Assembly: GCA_947450675.1 (NCBI GenBank)
Contig: CANFWI010000001.1
Span: 1-64,000, forward strand
Source of the DNA: Comamonadaceae bacterium
GTDB taxonomy: Bacteria; Pseudomonadota; Gammaproteobacteria; Burkholderiales; Burkholderiaceae_C
Length of the DNA: 64,000 nt
Direction of reading: 5' to 3'
The position numbers were made by a program, and so were the translations under genes. Shown here one piece after another: positions 28,193 to 37,987 of the stretch. Under the pieces are notes generated by a model. It worked only from the letters and a program-made list of their open reading frames with translations, was not told where the DNA came from and ran no database searches. Position 1 is the first letter of the stretch, and each line of letters begins with the position of its first letter.

Positions 28193-28223
28193 GTGGCAAG
28201 CTTGATTTTGACGCGCTTGCCAC
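28193..28223 (+). terminator. Perfect 9-bp stem-loop after bolA
   Basis: GTGGCAAGC (28193-28201) and GCTTGCCAC (28215-28223) are perfect complements around a 13-nt loop, starting 7 nt after the bolA stop and 73 nt before the PPIase ATG. No T tract follows directly, so it may be a processing or stability element rather than a terminator, or it may lie in the PPIase leader. Confidence 0.4.
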
Positions 28224-28295
28224 TATCTGGTGTTGGGTATTTTCCTCGTCTTTCTTTTTCTCTTATTTCCTCTTTCACGATCGCAAGGATTCCGC

Positions 28296-29081
28296 ATGAA
28301 AAAAAATCTTCTGGTTGCTACCGCCCTGACCTGCCTGATGAGCCTTGGTGCTTCCGCTGTGATGGCCCAAAACGTCGCTATCGTCAATGGCAAAGCCGTG
28401 CCGAAAGCACGCCTCGACTCGCTGGCCCAGCAAATTGAAAGCAGCGGTCGCCCGATCACGCCAGAAATGCAAGGCCAGTTGCGCGAAGAAGTGATTGCCC
28501 GCGAAGTCTTCATGCAAGAAGCCGACAAGCTGGGTTTGGCTGCCACGGACGACTTCAAAGTCCAGATGGAGCTAGCACGTCAGACCATTCTGATTCGTCA
28601 ACTTTTTGCTGACTTCCAAAAGAAAAATCCCGTCACGGACGCTGATTTGAAGGCCGAGTACGAGAAATTTGCTGCAGCCAACGGCGGCAAAGAATACAAG
28701 GCGCACCACATCTTGGTGGAGAAAGAAGCTGATGCCAAGAGCATCATCGTGAATCTGAAAAAAGGCGCTAAGTTTGAAGACATCGCCAAGAAGCAATCTA
28801 AAGACACCGGCTCCGGTGCCAATGGCGGCGATCTTGATTGGGCCAACCCCAGCAGCTACGTGCCTGAGTTCAGCGCTGCCCTGCTCAAGCTGAACAAAGG
28901 CCAACTCAGCGCCGAACCGGTCAAAACTCAGTTCGGTTACCACGTCATCCGTGTCGACGACGTGCGTGACGTCAAGCTGCCAGCTTTTGAGGAAGTCAAG
29001 CCGCAAATCGCTCAACAGATGCAGCAACAAAAGCTCAGCGAGTTCCAACAAAACTTGCGCACCAAAGCCAAGGTCGAGTAA
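28296..29081 (+). CDS. Parvulin-type peptidylprolyl isomerase (periplasmic)
   Basis: A 261-residue secreted foldase with a SurA/PrsA-like layout. The signal peptide is residues 1-24 (cleavage after VMA). A helical chaperone part spans 26-125, a single PpiC rotamase domain about 134-223 (KAHHILVEKE, GGDLDW, TQFGYHVIRV) and a final helix rich in Gln. The ATG at 28296 has AAGGA upstream; an in-frame start 22 codons earlier is rejected because it would spoil the signal peptide. It probably assists outer-membrane protein folding. Confidence 0.95.
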   Translation: MKKNLLVATALTCLMSLGASAVMAQNVAIVNGKAVPKARLDSLAQQIESSGRPITPEMQGQLREEVIAREVFMQEADKLGLAATDDFKVQMELARQTILIRQLFADFQKKNPVTDADLKAEYEKFAAANGGKEYKAHHILVEKEADAKSIIVNLKKGAKFEDIAKKQSKDTGSGANGGDLDWANPSSYVPEFSAALLKLNKGQLSAEPVKTQFGYHVIRVDDVRDVKLPAFEEVKPQIAQQMQQQKLSEFQQNLRTKAKVE

Positions 29082-29088
29082 GCCCAAC

Positions 29089-29991
29089 TTGTTGCTGCCG
29101 CCGCAGATCACAGCGGTTCAGTTCGCGGGCCACAGTGCCCTGCAACTGAGCACGCGCCATGGCAAAGCGATTCTTGCTTTGCATGGCGCTCATGTGTTGT
29201 CTTGGTTGCCTACGGGCCAGCGCGAGGTTTTTTGGCTCTCGCCCGACTCACTGCCTGAACCGGCCGCTATTCGCGGTGGCGTTCCGGTGTGCTGGCCGTG
29301 GTTTGCTAAACAAGGCCAAGCCAGCAACGCTGTGCAACATGGCCCGGTGCGAAACCTCACCTGGCACATCAGCGCCATACAGACCAGCACTGACGACGAA
29401 GTTTCTTTGAGCCTTGAACCGGTTTTGCAGCCACAAGGCCACTTGGCGTCAGCAGGCCTTCCTGAAGGCTTGCATGTGAGCCTGAGCATCACACTGGGTG
29501 CGACCTTGCGGCAAACCTTGCATACGGACAACCAAGGTCGTGCCCCTTTTGTGCTGTCGCAAGCTTTGCACAGCTACTACGCAGTGAGCCATGCCCAACG
29601 AGTAGCCATTGAAGGCATTCAAGGTCTGACCTACACCGACCGTCTGCGCGACTTAGCCCAAGACGTGCAGCGCACCCCTTTTGCGTTGGAACAAGCCTGC
29701 GACCGCACCTACGAACACCCGGTGCAGACACCCGTGTTGCGCCAGTATCGCTACACGCTGACAGACCCCGGCTGGCAACGCAACATCGTGATTGACGTAG
29801 AAGGCAGCAGCTCCGTGGTGGTGTGGAATCCGGGCAGCGAGAACGCCCGCAATATCCCGGACATCCCGGATGAGGTTTGGCCAGACTTCATGTGTATTGA
29901 GGCCACGAACGCCGGACCCGACGTGATTCACCTGCAACCGGGTGAAGCCCACCATCTGACCCAGCAACTGGTGACACAACTGGCCTGTTAA
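29089..29991 (+). CDS. D-hexose-6-phosphate mutarotase (YeaD/aldose 1-epimerase family)
   Basis: Interconverts alpha and beta anomers of hexose 6-phosphates. The sequence shows the galactose-mutarotase fold pattern: ALHGAHVLSWLPTGQREVFWLSP, IRGGVPVCWPWFA, LHSYYAVS and VVVWNPG near the C-terminus. E. coli YeaD has 294 residues. No ATG is available near the right length: the upstream in-frame ATG lies inside the PPIase gene. TTG at 29089 or 29092, just after the PPIase stop, gives about 300 residues and is my chosen start. Exact start is uncertain. Confidence 0.85.
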   Translation: MLLPPQITAVQFAGHSALQLSTRHGKAILALHGAHVLSWLPTGQREVFWLSPDSLPEPAAIRGGVPVCWPWFAKQGQASNAVQHGPVRNLTWHISAIQTSTDDEVSLSLEPVLQPQGHLASAGLPEGLHVSLSITLGATLRQTLHTDNQGRAPFVLSQALHSYYAVSHAQRVAIEGIQGLTYTDRLRDLAQDVQRTPFALEQACDRTYEHPVQTPVLRQYRYTLTDPGWQRNIVIDVEGSSSVVVWNPGSENARNIPDIPDEVWPDFMCIEATNAGPDVIHLQPGEAHHLTQQLVTQLAC

Positions 29992-30063
29992 TTGCGTCAG
30001 CTTGCAAGGCGGCAGCCAAAGCCATCGCATTTGATTTAATTAACTTTTCAGGACTCACCTTTC

Positions 30064-31074
30064 ATGACAAATCTGCTCAAGCGACTCCAAAGTTCGCCAA
30101 AAATCACCGTGTTGCGTGCAGCTTTGTCTGGCATCGTCATTGTTGCCGCGGCCATCGCTAACCCGGCGTATGCGGAATACCCAGAACGCAGCATCCAACT
30201 CGTGCTGTCCTTCCCACCGGCCGGTGCTTCAGATATTTTGGCGCGCGCGATTGGTCAAAAAATGTCTGAGGCGCTTGGACAAAACGTGATCGTTGAGAAC
30301 AAGCCAGGCGGCGGCGGCATCATCGGTCTGTCGTATGCGGCCAAGGCAGCACCCGATGGTTACACGCTCTACTTGGCGGCCGTCACCAACGTGGCGATTG
30401 CCGCTGCGGCTTACTCGCCCAAGCCGGTGCACCTGATCAAAGACTTTATTCCCGTCGCCGGTATTGCCACCGTGCCGCACATGCTGGTTGTACCGGCCTC
30501 TTTGCCGGTTCAAAACGTCGGGCAGTTGATCAGTTTGTTCAAGGCCTCTCCCGGTAAATACAACTTCGCCTCACAGGGGGCGGGCACTTTGTCACACCTC
30601 GAATCAGAGGTGTTCATGACGACAGTGGGCCTTGACTTGGTCCACGTGCCCTACAAAGGTAGTTCGCAAGCCTTGCCAGACCTGATGTCGGGCATTTCCA
30701 ACATGATGTTCGACAGCATTCCGGCCTCCATGCCACACGTCAAATCGGGCAAATTGCGTGTGTTGGCGGTGGCTTCAAGCAAGCGCATGAGCCTGCTGCC
30801 GAATGTGCCCACCGTCGATGAAAGTGGCGTCAAGGGCTTTGAGGCGAACAACCTGTTTGGCATTTCTGCGCCTAAAGGCACGCCAGCGCCGGTCTTGGCC
30901 AAGCTCGCCAAAGCGATTCAGTCGTCCTTGAGCTCACCCGAACTCAAGGAGCGCATGCAAGCGCAAGGCGTGGAGCTGAAGTTCACATCTGGCGAAGAAT
31001 TTGCGCCGCTGATCGAGCGTGAATTCCGAATTTGGGGCAAAGCTGTTGAGATGGCGAAGGTCAAGCTAGACTGA
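30064..31074 (+). CDS. Bug/TctC family periplasmic substrate-binding protein
   Basis: A 336-residue periplasmic binding protein of the tripartite tricarboxylate transporter (TctC/Bug) family. An N-terminal signal peptide ends near NPAYA (about 36). Family landmarks are the first strand YPERSIQLVLSFPPAGASDILAR, NKPGGGGIIG with the P-D-GYTL loop, and VPYKGSSQALPDLMSG. Ligand is unknown; relatives bind carboxylates. No tctA/tctB membrane genes are adjacent, as with the large orphan Bug families of Burkholderiales. The next gene is a gamma-glutamyltransferase on the same strand (32 bp). Confidence 0.93.
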   Translation: MTNLLKRLQSSPKITVLRAALSGIVIVAAAIANPAYAEYPERSIQLVLSFPPAGASDILARAIGQKMSEALGQNVIVENKPGGGGIIGLSYAAKAAPDGYTLYLAAVTNVAIAAAAYSPKPVHLIKDFIPVAGIATVPHMLVVPASLPVQNVGQLISLFKASPGKYNFASQGAGTLSHLESEVFMTTVGLDLVHVPYKGSSQALPDLMSGISNMMFDSIPASMPHVKSGKLRVLAVASSKRMSLLPNVPTVDESGVKGFEANNLFGISAPKGTPAPVLAKLAKAIQSSLSSPELKERMQAQGVELKFTSGEEFAPLIEREFRIWGKAVEMAKVKLD

Positions 31075-31106
31075 CCAGCTCAGCTCACAAAACGAAACCT
31101 TCACGC

Positions 31107-32711
31107 ATGTCAACAGACTCCTCCGCTTTCTGGCAATTCCCTTACACCTCCCAGCGCATGCCTTTGTTGGCGCGCAATGTGGTCAGCACCTCGCAACCCC
31201 TGGCGTCTGCTGCCGGCTTGTTGATGCTGGCACGCGGTGGCAACGCCGTTGACGCCGCCTTGGCCACAGCCATCACATTGACGGTGGTGGAGCCTTGCAT
31301 GAACGGTATTGGCGGCGATGCCTTCGCCATCATCTGGGACGGCCAGCGCATGCATGGGCTGAACGCCTCTGGTCGCGCGCCCAAGCGCTGGACGCCTGAG
31401 CACTTTTCAAAATACGACGCCGTGCCGCTGCGTGGCTGGGACTCGGTCACGGTGCCGGGCACGGTGTCGGCTTGGCGCGCTTTGTCTGACCGCTTCGGCA
31501 AGCTGCCATTTGCCGATTTATTTGAGCCCGCCCTGCGCCATGCCCGCGATGGCTTCATGGTCTCGCACACGGTGCACCGGCAGTGGCAAGCCCAGGTCGC
31601 CGAATTACTGCCTCAACCGGGCTACCGCGAAGCCTTTGCACCGCAGGGCCGCGCGCCTTTGCCAGGTGAGTTGTTCCGCAGTCCAGGCCAAGCTAAAACG
31701 CTGGAACGCATTGCCGCCACCAAGGGCGACGATTTTTACCACGGTGAATTGGCCAAAGCCATTGCCGACCACGCACGCAACACCGGCGGCTTGATCGACG
31801 AAGCCGATCTGGCTGCGCACCAAGCTGACTGGGTCGACCCGATATCGGTGCGTTACCGTGACGTCGAACTGCACGAAATTGGGCCCAGTGGCCAAGGCAT
31901 CGGCGCACTGATGGCGCTGGGCATGTTGGAGCACTTTGACCTCAAAGCCGCTGGCCTTGATTCAGCGCTGACGCAGCATCTGCAAATCGAAGCCATGAAG
32001 CTGGCCTTTGCCGACCTGCATGAATACGTGGCCGACCCGGACGCCATGCGTGACGTGACGGCGGCCGACTTGCTCAAACCTGCGTACCTGAAGCAACGCG
32101 CCAGCTTGATCGACCCGCATCACGCTGCTGCGGCGCGGCCGGGGTCACCGCACAACGGCGGCACGGTCTACCTGACCGCCGCTGACGAAAACGGCATGAT
32201 GGTCTCGTTCATTCAGTCCAACTTCAAAGGCTTTGGTTCGGGTGTGGTCGTGCCGGGCACGGGCATCGCACTGCACAACCGCGGCTCAGGTTTCAGCCTC
32301 AAAGCGGGTCATCCGAATCAGGTCGCGCCCGGCAAACGGCCATTTCACACCATCATCCCGGGCTTCTTAACGCAGGGCGGTGCGCCGCTCATGAGCTTTG
32401 GCGTGATGGGTGGCTCGATGCAGGCTCAAGGCCATTTGCAGGTGACCGCTCGTGTGGCTGATCACGGGCAAAATCCGCAGGCCGCCAGTGATGCACCGCG
32501 CTGGCGCGTGATGGACGACAACGTCACCATCGCGGTTGAGTGGAACTTCCCACAAGAAGCGATTGAGGGCTTGATCGCCCGTGGCCACGTGGTTCAAGTG
32601 GCCGCCCGCTTCAACACCGAGTTTGGTTGCGCCCAGATGGCCATGAAGGTCGAGAACGGCTACGTTGCAGCGTCGGATCACCGCAAAGATGGTTATCCGG
32701 TCGGGATGTGA
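31107..32711 (+). CDS. ggt: Gamma-glutamyltransferase family protein
   Basis: An Ntn-hydrolase of 534 residues. The N-terminal part has ASAAGLLMLARGGNAVDAA and PCMNGIGGDAFAI. The autoprocessing site is Thr353 in NGGTVYLT, the first residue of the small subunit after self-cleavage. The MSFGVMGGSMQAQGH segment matches the conserved GGS region. No signal peptide is seen, unlike E. coli Ggt, so the enzyme may act in the cytoplasm. Family members hydrolyse or transfer gamma-glutamyl groups from glutathione or related amides; exact substrate unknown. It lies between two Bug-family genes. Confidence 0.92.
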   Translation: MSTDSSAFWQFPYTSQRMPLLARNVVSTSQPLASAAGLLMLARGGNAVDAALATAITLTVVEPCMNGIGGDAFAIIWDGQRMHGLNASGRAPKRWTPEHFSKYDAVPLRGWDSVTVPGTVSAWRALSDRFGKLPFADLFEPALRHARDGFMVSHTVHRQWQAQVAELLPQPGYREAFAPQGRAPLPGELFRSPGQAKTLERIAATKGDDFYHGELAKAIADHARNTGGLIDEADLAAHQADWVDPISVRYRDVELHEIGPSGQGIGALMALGMLEHFDLKAAGLDSALTQHLQIEAMKLAFADLHEYVADPDAMRDVTAADLLKPAYLKQRASLIDPHHAAAARPGSPHNGGTVYLTAADENGMMVSFIQSNFKGFGSGVVVPGTGIALHNRGSGFSLKAGHPNQVAPGKRPFHTIIPGFLTQGGAPLMSFGVMGGSMQAQGHLQVTARVADHGQNPQAASDAPRWRVMDDNVTIAVEWNFPQEAIEGLIARGHVVQVAARFNTEFGCAQMAMKVENGYVAASDHRKDGYPVGM

Positions 32712-32726
32712 TCGAGGTTTTAGACC

Positions 32727-33698
32727 TCAGTTGACGACGAGCTTGCGGTCCCGAATCAAATTCGCCCACTTGCTCTTGTCGTCAGCCACCATCTTGCCCA
32801 TTTGTGCTGGCGTGCTGCCGGTTGGCGTGGCCCCCAAAAAGGCCAAGCGCTTGATCATTTCAGGGTCTTGCAACGCAGCGTTGAAGGCGGCATTGACCTT
32901 GTTGATCGCCTCGTTAGGGGTTCCGTGTGGCGCGTAAATACCGAACCAGTTGCTGACGTCGAAGCCTTTCAAACCCTGCTCGCTGAGGGTTGGAACATCG
33001 GGCAAAAATGGCAGCCGCTGTGGGCTCGTGACACCCAGAACTCGAAGCCTGCCCTCCTTGATATTCGCTTGCGATGTGACGTAGTTGTCCATCAACATGT
33101 GGACTTGGCCGGACATCATGTCGTTGAACACGAGGCCGGTGCCGCGGTAAGGAATGTGCGTGATGAAAACGCCCGCCTGCGCCTTGAACAACTCACTGCT
33201 GAGGTGGCTATTGGTGCCATTGCCGCTGGAGCCGTAATTGAGTTGACCCGGCTTGGCCTTGGCCAGTGCGATGAACTCTGCGAGGTTTTTAACCGGCAAA
33301 CTGGCCGGCACCACCAGCACGCTGGCGGTTTTGGCGACGTAGACCACCGGCTCGAAATCACTCTCCACATCGTAAGGAAGTTTCGGGTTGATGATGGGAC
33401 CGATGGAATGCGTGCTGCCCGTCGCAATCAGCAAGGTGTAACCATCGGCTGTCGCCTTGGCGACCAGCGCCGAACCAATCGTGCCGCCAGCGCCGGCGCG
33501 GTTGTCAATGACAATAGATTGGCCCAATTTTTCAGCGGCTTTGATGCTGATGGCGCGCGCCAGAATATCGGTGGCACCGCCTGCCGGAAAAGGCACCACA
33601 AGTCGCACGGGTTTCGCCGGATACGTCTGTGCAGCGGCCCATCCCGCCAGCATCGCCAAGCCGATGCCCGCCACCCACTTTAAATAGATACGCTTCAT
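32727..33698 (-). CDS. Bug/TctC family periplasmic substrate-binding protein
   Basis: A second TctC/Bug protein, 323 residues, with a signal peptide (about 1-23, ending AAA or AQT). Typical blocks: YPAKPVRLVVPFPAGGATDILAR, IDNRAGAGGTIGSALVAKATADGYTL and HIPYRGTGLVFNDMMSGQVHM. It is clearly divergent in sequence from the copy at 30.1 kb, so it is not a recent duplication. It is convergent with ggt. AAGGG lies upstream of the ATG. The ligand is unknown. Confidence 0.94.
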   Translation of the reverse strand: MKRIYLKWVAGIGLAMLAGWAAAQTYPAKPVRLVVPFPAGGATDILARAISIKAAEKLGQSIVIDNRAGAGGTIGSALVAKATADGYTLLIATGSTHSIGPIINPKLPYDVESDFEPVVYVAKTASVLVVPASLPVKNLAEFIALAKAKPGQLNYGSSGNGTNSHLSSELFKAQAGVFITHIPYRGTGLVFNDMMSGQVHMLMDNYVTSQANIKEGRLRVLGVTSPQRLPFLPDVPTLSEQGLKGFDVSNWFGIYAPHGTPNEAINKVNAAFNAALQDPEMIKRLAFLGATPTGSTPAQMGKMVADDKSKWANLIRDRKLVVN

Positions 33699-33808
33699 AA
33701 AATAACTGCCCTTGTGATTACTTGAATCAAAAACGACTCAACTTTCAAAGAACAAGAATGCAACAAGCGTGCCGTAATAGCAAGGCTTAGCGAGAAGTTA
33801 CAGATGAA

Positions 33809-36800
33809 TTAACCAACCCACTGCCGAGCATTGCGCCAAAGTTGCATCCACGCGCTGAAGTCCTTGATGTCGCCTGCCGTCCAACTCATCTGCACATTGC
33901 GGAAAACGCGCTCAGGGTGCGGCATCATCGCTGTGAATCGGCCGTCGGCCGTGGTCACGGCCGTCAATCCACCGGGGCTGCCGTTCGGGTTCGCCGGATA
34001 GGCTTCGGCGGGCTGGCCAAGGTGGTCGGTGAAGCGCATCGCAGCAATCGCTTTGGCAGCATTACCGCGACGCGAAAAGTTAGCAAAGCCTTCGCCGTGG
34101 GCCACAGCAATCGGCAGGCGAACGCCCGCCATGCCTTGCAAGAAAAGACTCGGCGAGTCGAGTATTTCGACTTGACCCAAACGGGCTTCAAAGCGCTCAC
34201 TCAGATTGGTGGTGAAGCGCGGCCAGGCGTCTGCGCCGGGAATGATGCTGGCCAGTTCAGCGAACATTTGGCAGCCGTTGCAAACACCGAGACCGAAGGT
34301 GTCAGAGCGTGCAAAGAAGGCTTTGAACTCGTCTGCCAACACCGCGTTGAACAGAATAGAACGCGCCCAGCCAATGCCGGCACCCAGCGTGTCGCCGTAG
34401 CTGAAACCACCGCAAGCCACGACGCCTTGGAAGTCTTTCAGTTTGGCACGGCCGCTTTGCAAATCAGTCATGTGAACATCGCAGGCTTCAAAGCCGGCGA
34501 GCGTGAAGGCGTAAGCCATTTCAACGTGTGAGTTGACACCTTGCTCGCGCAAGATCGCCACACGCGGACGCGACAAATTCAAGGCTGGCGCGTTGACCGT
34601 TGGCTTGAATGTCTCAGGCAGATAAACATGCAAACCCGTGACTTGTGGGTCGCCAACAGACGCATGCTCAGCATCGGCGCCAGCCGGGTTGTCGCGCTGC
34701 TGGCAAATCTTCCAGCTGACAGCGTCCCAGACTTGATGCAGGTCTTGCAACTGGGCGCTAAAAACGGCTTTGGTGTCGCGCCAAACTTGAATTTGACCTT
34801 TGCCGACTTCGAGGGCGGCATGTTGCGGTCGGGTCTTGCCAACAAAGTGGCTGAACTTGGACAAGCCGTGCTGACGCAGCACCTGCATCACTTCGTTGCG
34901 GGCTGCTGTGCGGACTTGAATCACCACGCCCAGTTCTTCATTGAAGAGAGCTTTGAGCGTCAGTTCGTCGCGACGCGCGCTGACCTGCGTGGCCCAGTTT
35001 TTACTGTCACCGGTGTCCATCCGGCTGTCTGAAATTCCATCGCCTTCAACCAGCAACATGTCGATGTTCAGCGAGACGCCGACTTGTCCGGCAAAGGCCA
35101 TTTCGCAGACGGCTGCCAACAGACCGCCGTCGCTGCGGTCGTGGTAGGCCAAGATCTCGCCTTGCGCGCGCAAGGCATTGATGGCGTTGACGAGATTGAC
35201 CAGGTCTTGCGCATCGTCGAGGTCGGGCACAGCGCCCTCGCCGCGCTCCAGCGTCTGCGCCAAGATCGAGGCGCCCATGCGGTTTTGACCTTTGCCAAGG
35301 TCAATTAAAATCAGCGTGGTGTCGGCTTCTTCGGTGTTCAGCTGCGGCGTCAGCGTGCCGCGCACATCGGCCAGCGTGGCAAAAGCAGTGACGATGAGCG
35401 AGACCGGTGAGGTGACTTTTTTGTCGTCCCACACCGTGCGCATCGACAGTGAATCTTTGCCGACCGGAATCGACACGCCCAATGCAGGGCAAAGTTCCAT
35501 GCCGACGGCTTTGACGGTCTCAAACAACGCGGCGTCTTGGCCCGGTTCGCCGCAAGCGGCCATCCAGTTCGCCGACAGCTTGACGCGCGGCAACTCGATC
35601 GGGGCAGCCAACAAGTTGGTGATGGCTTCGGCCACGGCCATCCGGCCGGATGCAGCGGCGTCAGTGGTGGCCAGCGGCGTGCGCTCGCCCATGCTCATGG
35701 CCTCGCCAGCAAAGCCTTGGTAGTCAGCCAAAGTCACGGCGCAATCGGCCACCGGCACTTGCCACGGACCGACCATTTGGTCGCGGTGCGTGAGTCCACC
35801 CACGGTGCGGTCGCCAATGGTGATGAGAAAGCGCTTGGAGGCCACGGTCGGATGGCTGAGCACGTCGATGACGCTTTTTTGCAAATCGACGCCGGTCAAG
35901 TTAAGCGGTGTCACAGCGATAGCAAGACGCTGCACATCGCGGTGCATTTTCGGCGGTTTGCCGAGCAACACATTCATCGGCATCTGGACCGGTGTTATGG
36001 CCCCCACGCTGGTCGCGTCGTTGTCAAACAAGACCAGGTCTTTTTCTTCAGTCGCCACACCGACCACCGAGAACGGGCAACGCTCGCGTTCGCAGAAGGC
36101 TTGGAATTGCGGCAGCGACGCTGGCGCAATCGCCATCACGTAGCGCTCTTGGCTTTCGTTGCTCCAGATCTCTTTGGCACTCAAGCCGCTTTCTTCCAGC
36201 GGCACGGCGCGCAGGTCAAAGCGGGCGCCGCGACCCGCGTCGTTCACGAGTTCCGGAAAGGCATTCGACAAACCGCCCGCACCGACATCATGAATCGCCA
36301 AAATGGGGTTGGCTGAACCGAGTTGTGCGCACTGGTTGATGACTTCTTGCGCACGCCGTTCAATTTCAGGATTACCACGCTGCACAGAGTCAAAATCCAG
36401 TGCGGCCGCGTTGGTTCCGCTGGCCATGGAGCTGGCCGCGCTGCCACCCATGCCGATGCGCATGCCGGGGCCGCCGAGCTGAATCAGCAGCGTGCCGGCT
36501 GGGAACAAAATTTTCTTCGTCAGGCCCGCGTCAATCGTGCCCAAGCCGCCGGCAATCATGATCGGCTTGTGGTAACCCCAGCGCTGACCGTTGACGGTTT
36601 GCTCGTATTCGCGGAAGTAACCGGCCAAGTTCGGCCGGCCAAATTCGTTGTTGAAGGCGGCGCCACCCAATGGGCCTTCAGTCATGATCTGCAAGGCGCT
36701 GGCGATGTGGTCGGGCTTGCCGAACGCGGTGTCGAACAGACGCGACACAGTGAAGCCCGTCAAGCCGGCTTTGGGCTTGGAGCCGCGGCCGGTCGCGCCT

Positions 36801-37834
36801 TCGTCGCGGATCTCACCGCCGGCGCCCGTCGAGGCGCCAGGGAAGGGAGAAATCGCGGTCGGGTGGTTGTGCGTTTCGACTTTCATCAGCACATGCGTCA
36901 GCACGTCTTCGTGCGCGGCATAGGACTGCAAGGTCGAAGCGACAGCAGCCTTGGCTGAGGCAGCTTGCGCATAAAAACGCTGAACCTTGCCGCCCTCCAT
37001 CACCGATGCGTTGTCCGAATACGCCACCACCGTGTGCTGCGGGTTCAGCTGCTCTGTATTGCGGATCATGCCAAACAGACTTTTGTCTTGCGGCACGCCG
37101 TCAATCGTGAACTCAGCGTTGAAAATTTTATGGCGGCAGTGCTCGCTGTTGGCCTGCGCGAACATCATCAACTCGACGTCCGTCGGGTTGCGCCGAAGTT
37201 GCGTGAAAGCCTGCACCAAATACTCGATTTCATCAGCGGCCAAGGCCAAGCCAAATTCGATGTTGGCAGCCTCTAGCGCGGCCTTCCCACCACCCAGCAC
37301 GTCAATCGATTGCAACGGTGCCGCTTGCAGTTCAGCAAACAGCGACGCGGCCTGCGCCCGGTCAGTCATGACGCTTTCAGTCATGCGGTCATGCAGCAAA
37401 GCAATGATGTTTGCGCGTTGGGGCAGGCTCAAATAGGTTTTACCCAGCAAACCAGACTTGATTGAGACACAGTATTCGGTGAGGCGTTCAATGCGCTTGA
37501 CCGCCAAGCCGCAGCTGTGGGCGATGTCGGTGGCCTTAGAAGCCCAAGGCGAAACCGTGCCAAAGCGGGGTGTGACGATGAAAAACGACGCACCCGTCGT
37601 GTTGGCCGGCCAAGTACGGCAGGGTTCGCCGTAGCTGAGCAGCGCTTCGAGCTGGGTTTCCATCGCCTCGGTCGGTGGCGCATCTGTTGCTACCAGATGC
37701 ACAAACCGGGCGCTGATGCCGGTGATCTTGTCGTTGATGGCTTGCAGGCGGGGCAGCAGTTGCTGGGCGCGGAAGTCGCTCAGGGCATTGATCCCGCGGG
37801 ATTCGCTCTCGAAAGTCGTCAGATGCAGGGTCAC
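33809..37834 (-). CDS. purL: Phosphoribosylformylglycinamidine synthase (single-chain)
   Basis: Fourth step of purine synthesis: converts FGAR, glutamine and ATP to FGAM. The 1341-residue single-chain form is typical of proteobacteria. It comprises an N-terminal PurS-like domain, the FGAM synthetase core ([36 protein letters not shown]) and a C-terminal class I glutaminase with C1185 in GVCNGCQM and H1306/E1308 in PHPERVFR. The start is GTG at 37834; homology to other PurL proteins begins there. A TAAAAT -10 candidate lies about 75 bp upstream on the minus strand. It is divergent from map. Confidence 0.97.
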   Translation of the reverse strand: MTLHLTTFESESRGINALSDFRAQQLLPRLQAINDKITGISARFVHLVATDAPPTEAMETQLEALLSYGEPCRTWPANTTGASFFIVTPRFGTVSPWASKATDIAHSCGLAVKRIERLTEYCVSIKSGLLGKTYLSLPQRANIIALLHDRMTESVMTDRAQAASLFAELQAAPLQSIDVLGGGKAALEAANIEFGLALAADEIEYLVQAFTQLRRNPTDVELMMFAQANSEHCRHKIFNAEFTIDGVPQDKSLFGMIRNTEQLNPQHTVVAYSDNASVMEGGKVQRFYAQAASAKAAVASTLQSYAAHEDVLTHVLMKVETHNHPTAISPFPGASTGAGGEIRDEGATGRGSKPKAGLTGFTVSRLFDTAFGKPDHIASALQIMTEGPLGGAAFNNEFGRPNLAGYFREYEQTVNGQRWGYHKPIMIAGGLGTIDAGLTKKILFPAGTLLIQLGGPGMRIGMGGSAASSMASGTNAAALDFDSVQRGNPEIERRAQEVINQCAQLGSANPILAIHDVGAGGLSNAFPELVNDAGRGARFDLRAVPLEESGLSAKEIWSNESQERYVMAIAPASLPQFQAFCERERCPFSVVGVATEEKDLVLFDNDATSVGAITPVQMPMNVLLGKPPKMHRDVQRLAIAVTPLNLTGVDLQKSVIDVLSHPTVASKRFLITIGDRTVGGLTHRDQMVGPWQVPVADCAVTLADYQGFAGEAMSMGERTPLATTDAAASGRMAVAEAITNLLAAPIELPRVKLSANWMAACGEPGQDAALFETVKAVGMELCPALGVSIPVGKDSLSMRTVWDDKKVTSPVSLIVTAFATLADVRGTLTPQLNTEEADTTLILIDLGKGQNRMGASILAQTLERGEGAVPDLDDAQDLVNLVNAINALRAQGEILAYHDRSDGGLLAAVCEMAFAGQVGVSLNIDMLLVEGDGISDSRMDTGDSKNWATQVSARRDELTLKALFNEELGVVIQVRTAARNEVMQVLRQHGLSKFSHFVGKTRPQHAALEVGKGQIQVWRDTKAVFSAQLQDLHQVWDAVSWKICQQRDNPAGADAEHASVGDPQVTGLHVYLPETFKPTVNAPALNLSRPRVAILREQGVNSHVEMAYAFTLAGFEACDVHMTDLQSGRAKLKDFQGVVACGGFSYGDTLGAGIGWARSILFNAVLADEFKAFFARSDTFGLGVCNGCQMFAELASIIPGADAWPRFTTNLSERFEARLGQVEILDSPSLFLQGMAGVRLPIAVAHGEGFANFSRRGNAAKAIAAMRFTDHLGQPAEAYPANPNGSPGGLTAVTTADGRFTAMMPHPERVFRNVQMSWTAGDIKDFSAWMQLWRNARQWVG

Positions 37835-37950
37835 GGTGGCAGCGGTCTTGTGGTTGACGGATTCGGCTGGGAGCCTGTCCGGGGTTGGGCTTGAAAGGCG
37901 AATTTTATCAGTGCTCAGCCTGCATTGAAGAGCTGGGTCGAAGCCCGGTC

Positions 37951-37980
37951 TTCACATGGGTTTGTGGCTGGGTGGATAAT
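37951..37980 (+). promoter_or_regulatory. Sigma70-like promoter directly before map
   Basis: TTCACA (37951-37956) and GATAAT (37975-37980) match five of six consensus bases each, with 18-bp spacing. The -10 box ends 7 nt before the map ATG (37988), and no Shine-Dalgarno sequence is present. Transcription would start at or next to the A of ATG, giving a leaderless mRNA. Confidence 0.5.
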
Positions 37981-37987
37981 CTCCCCC

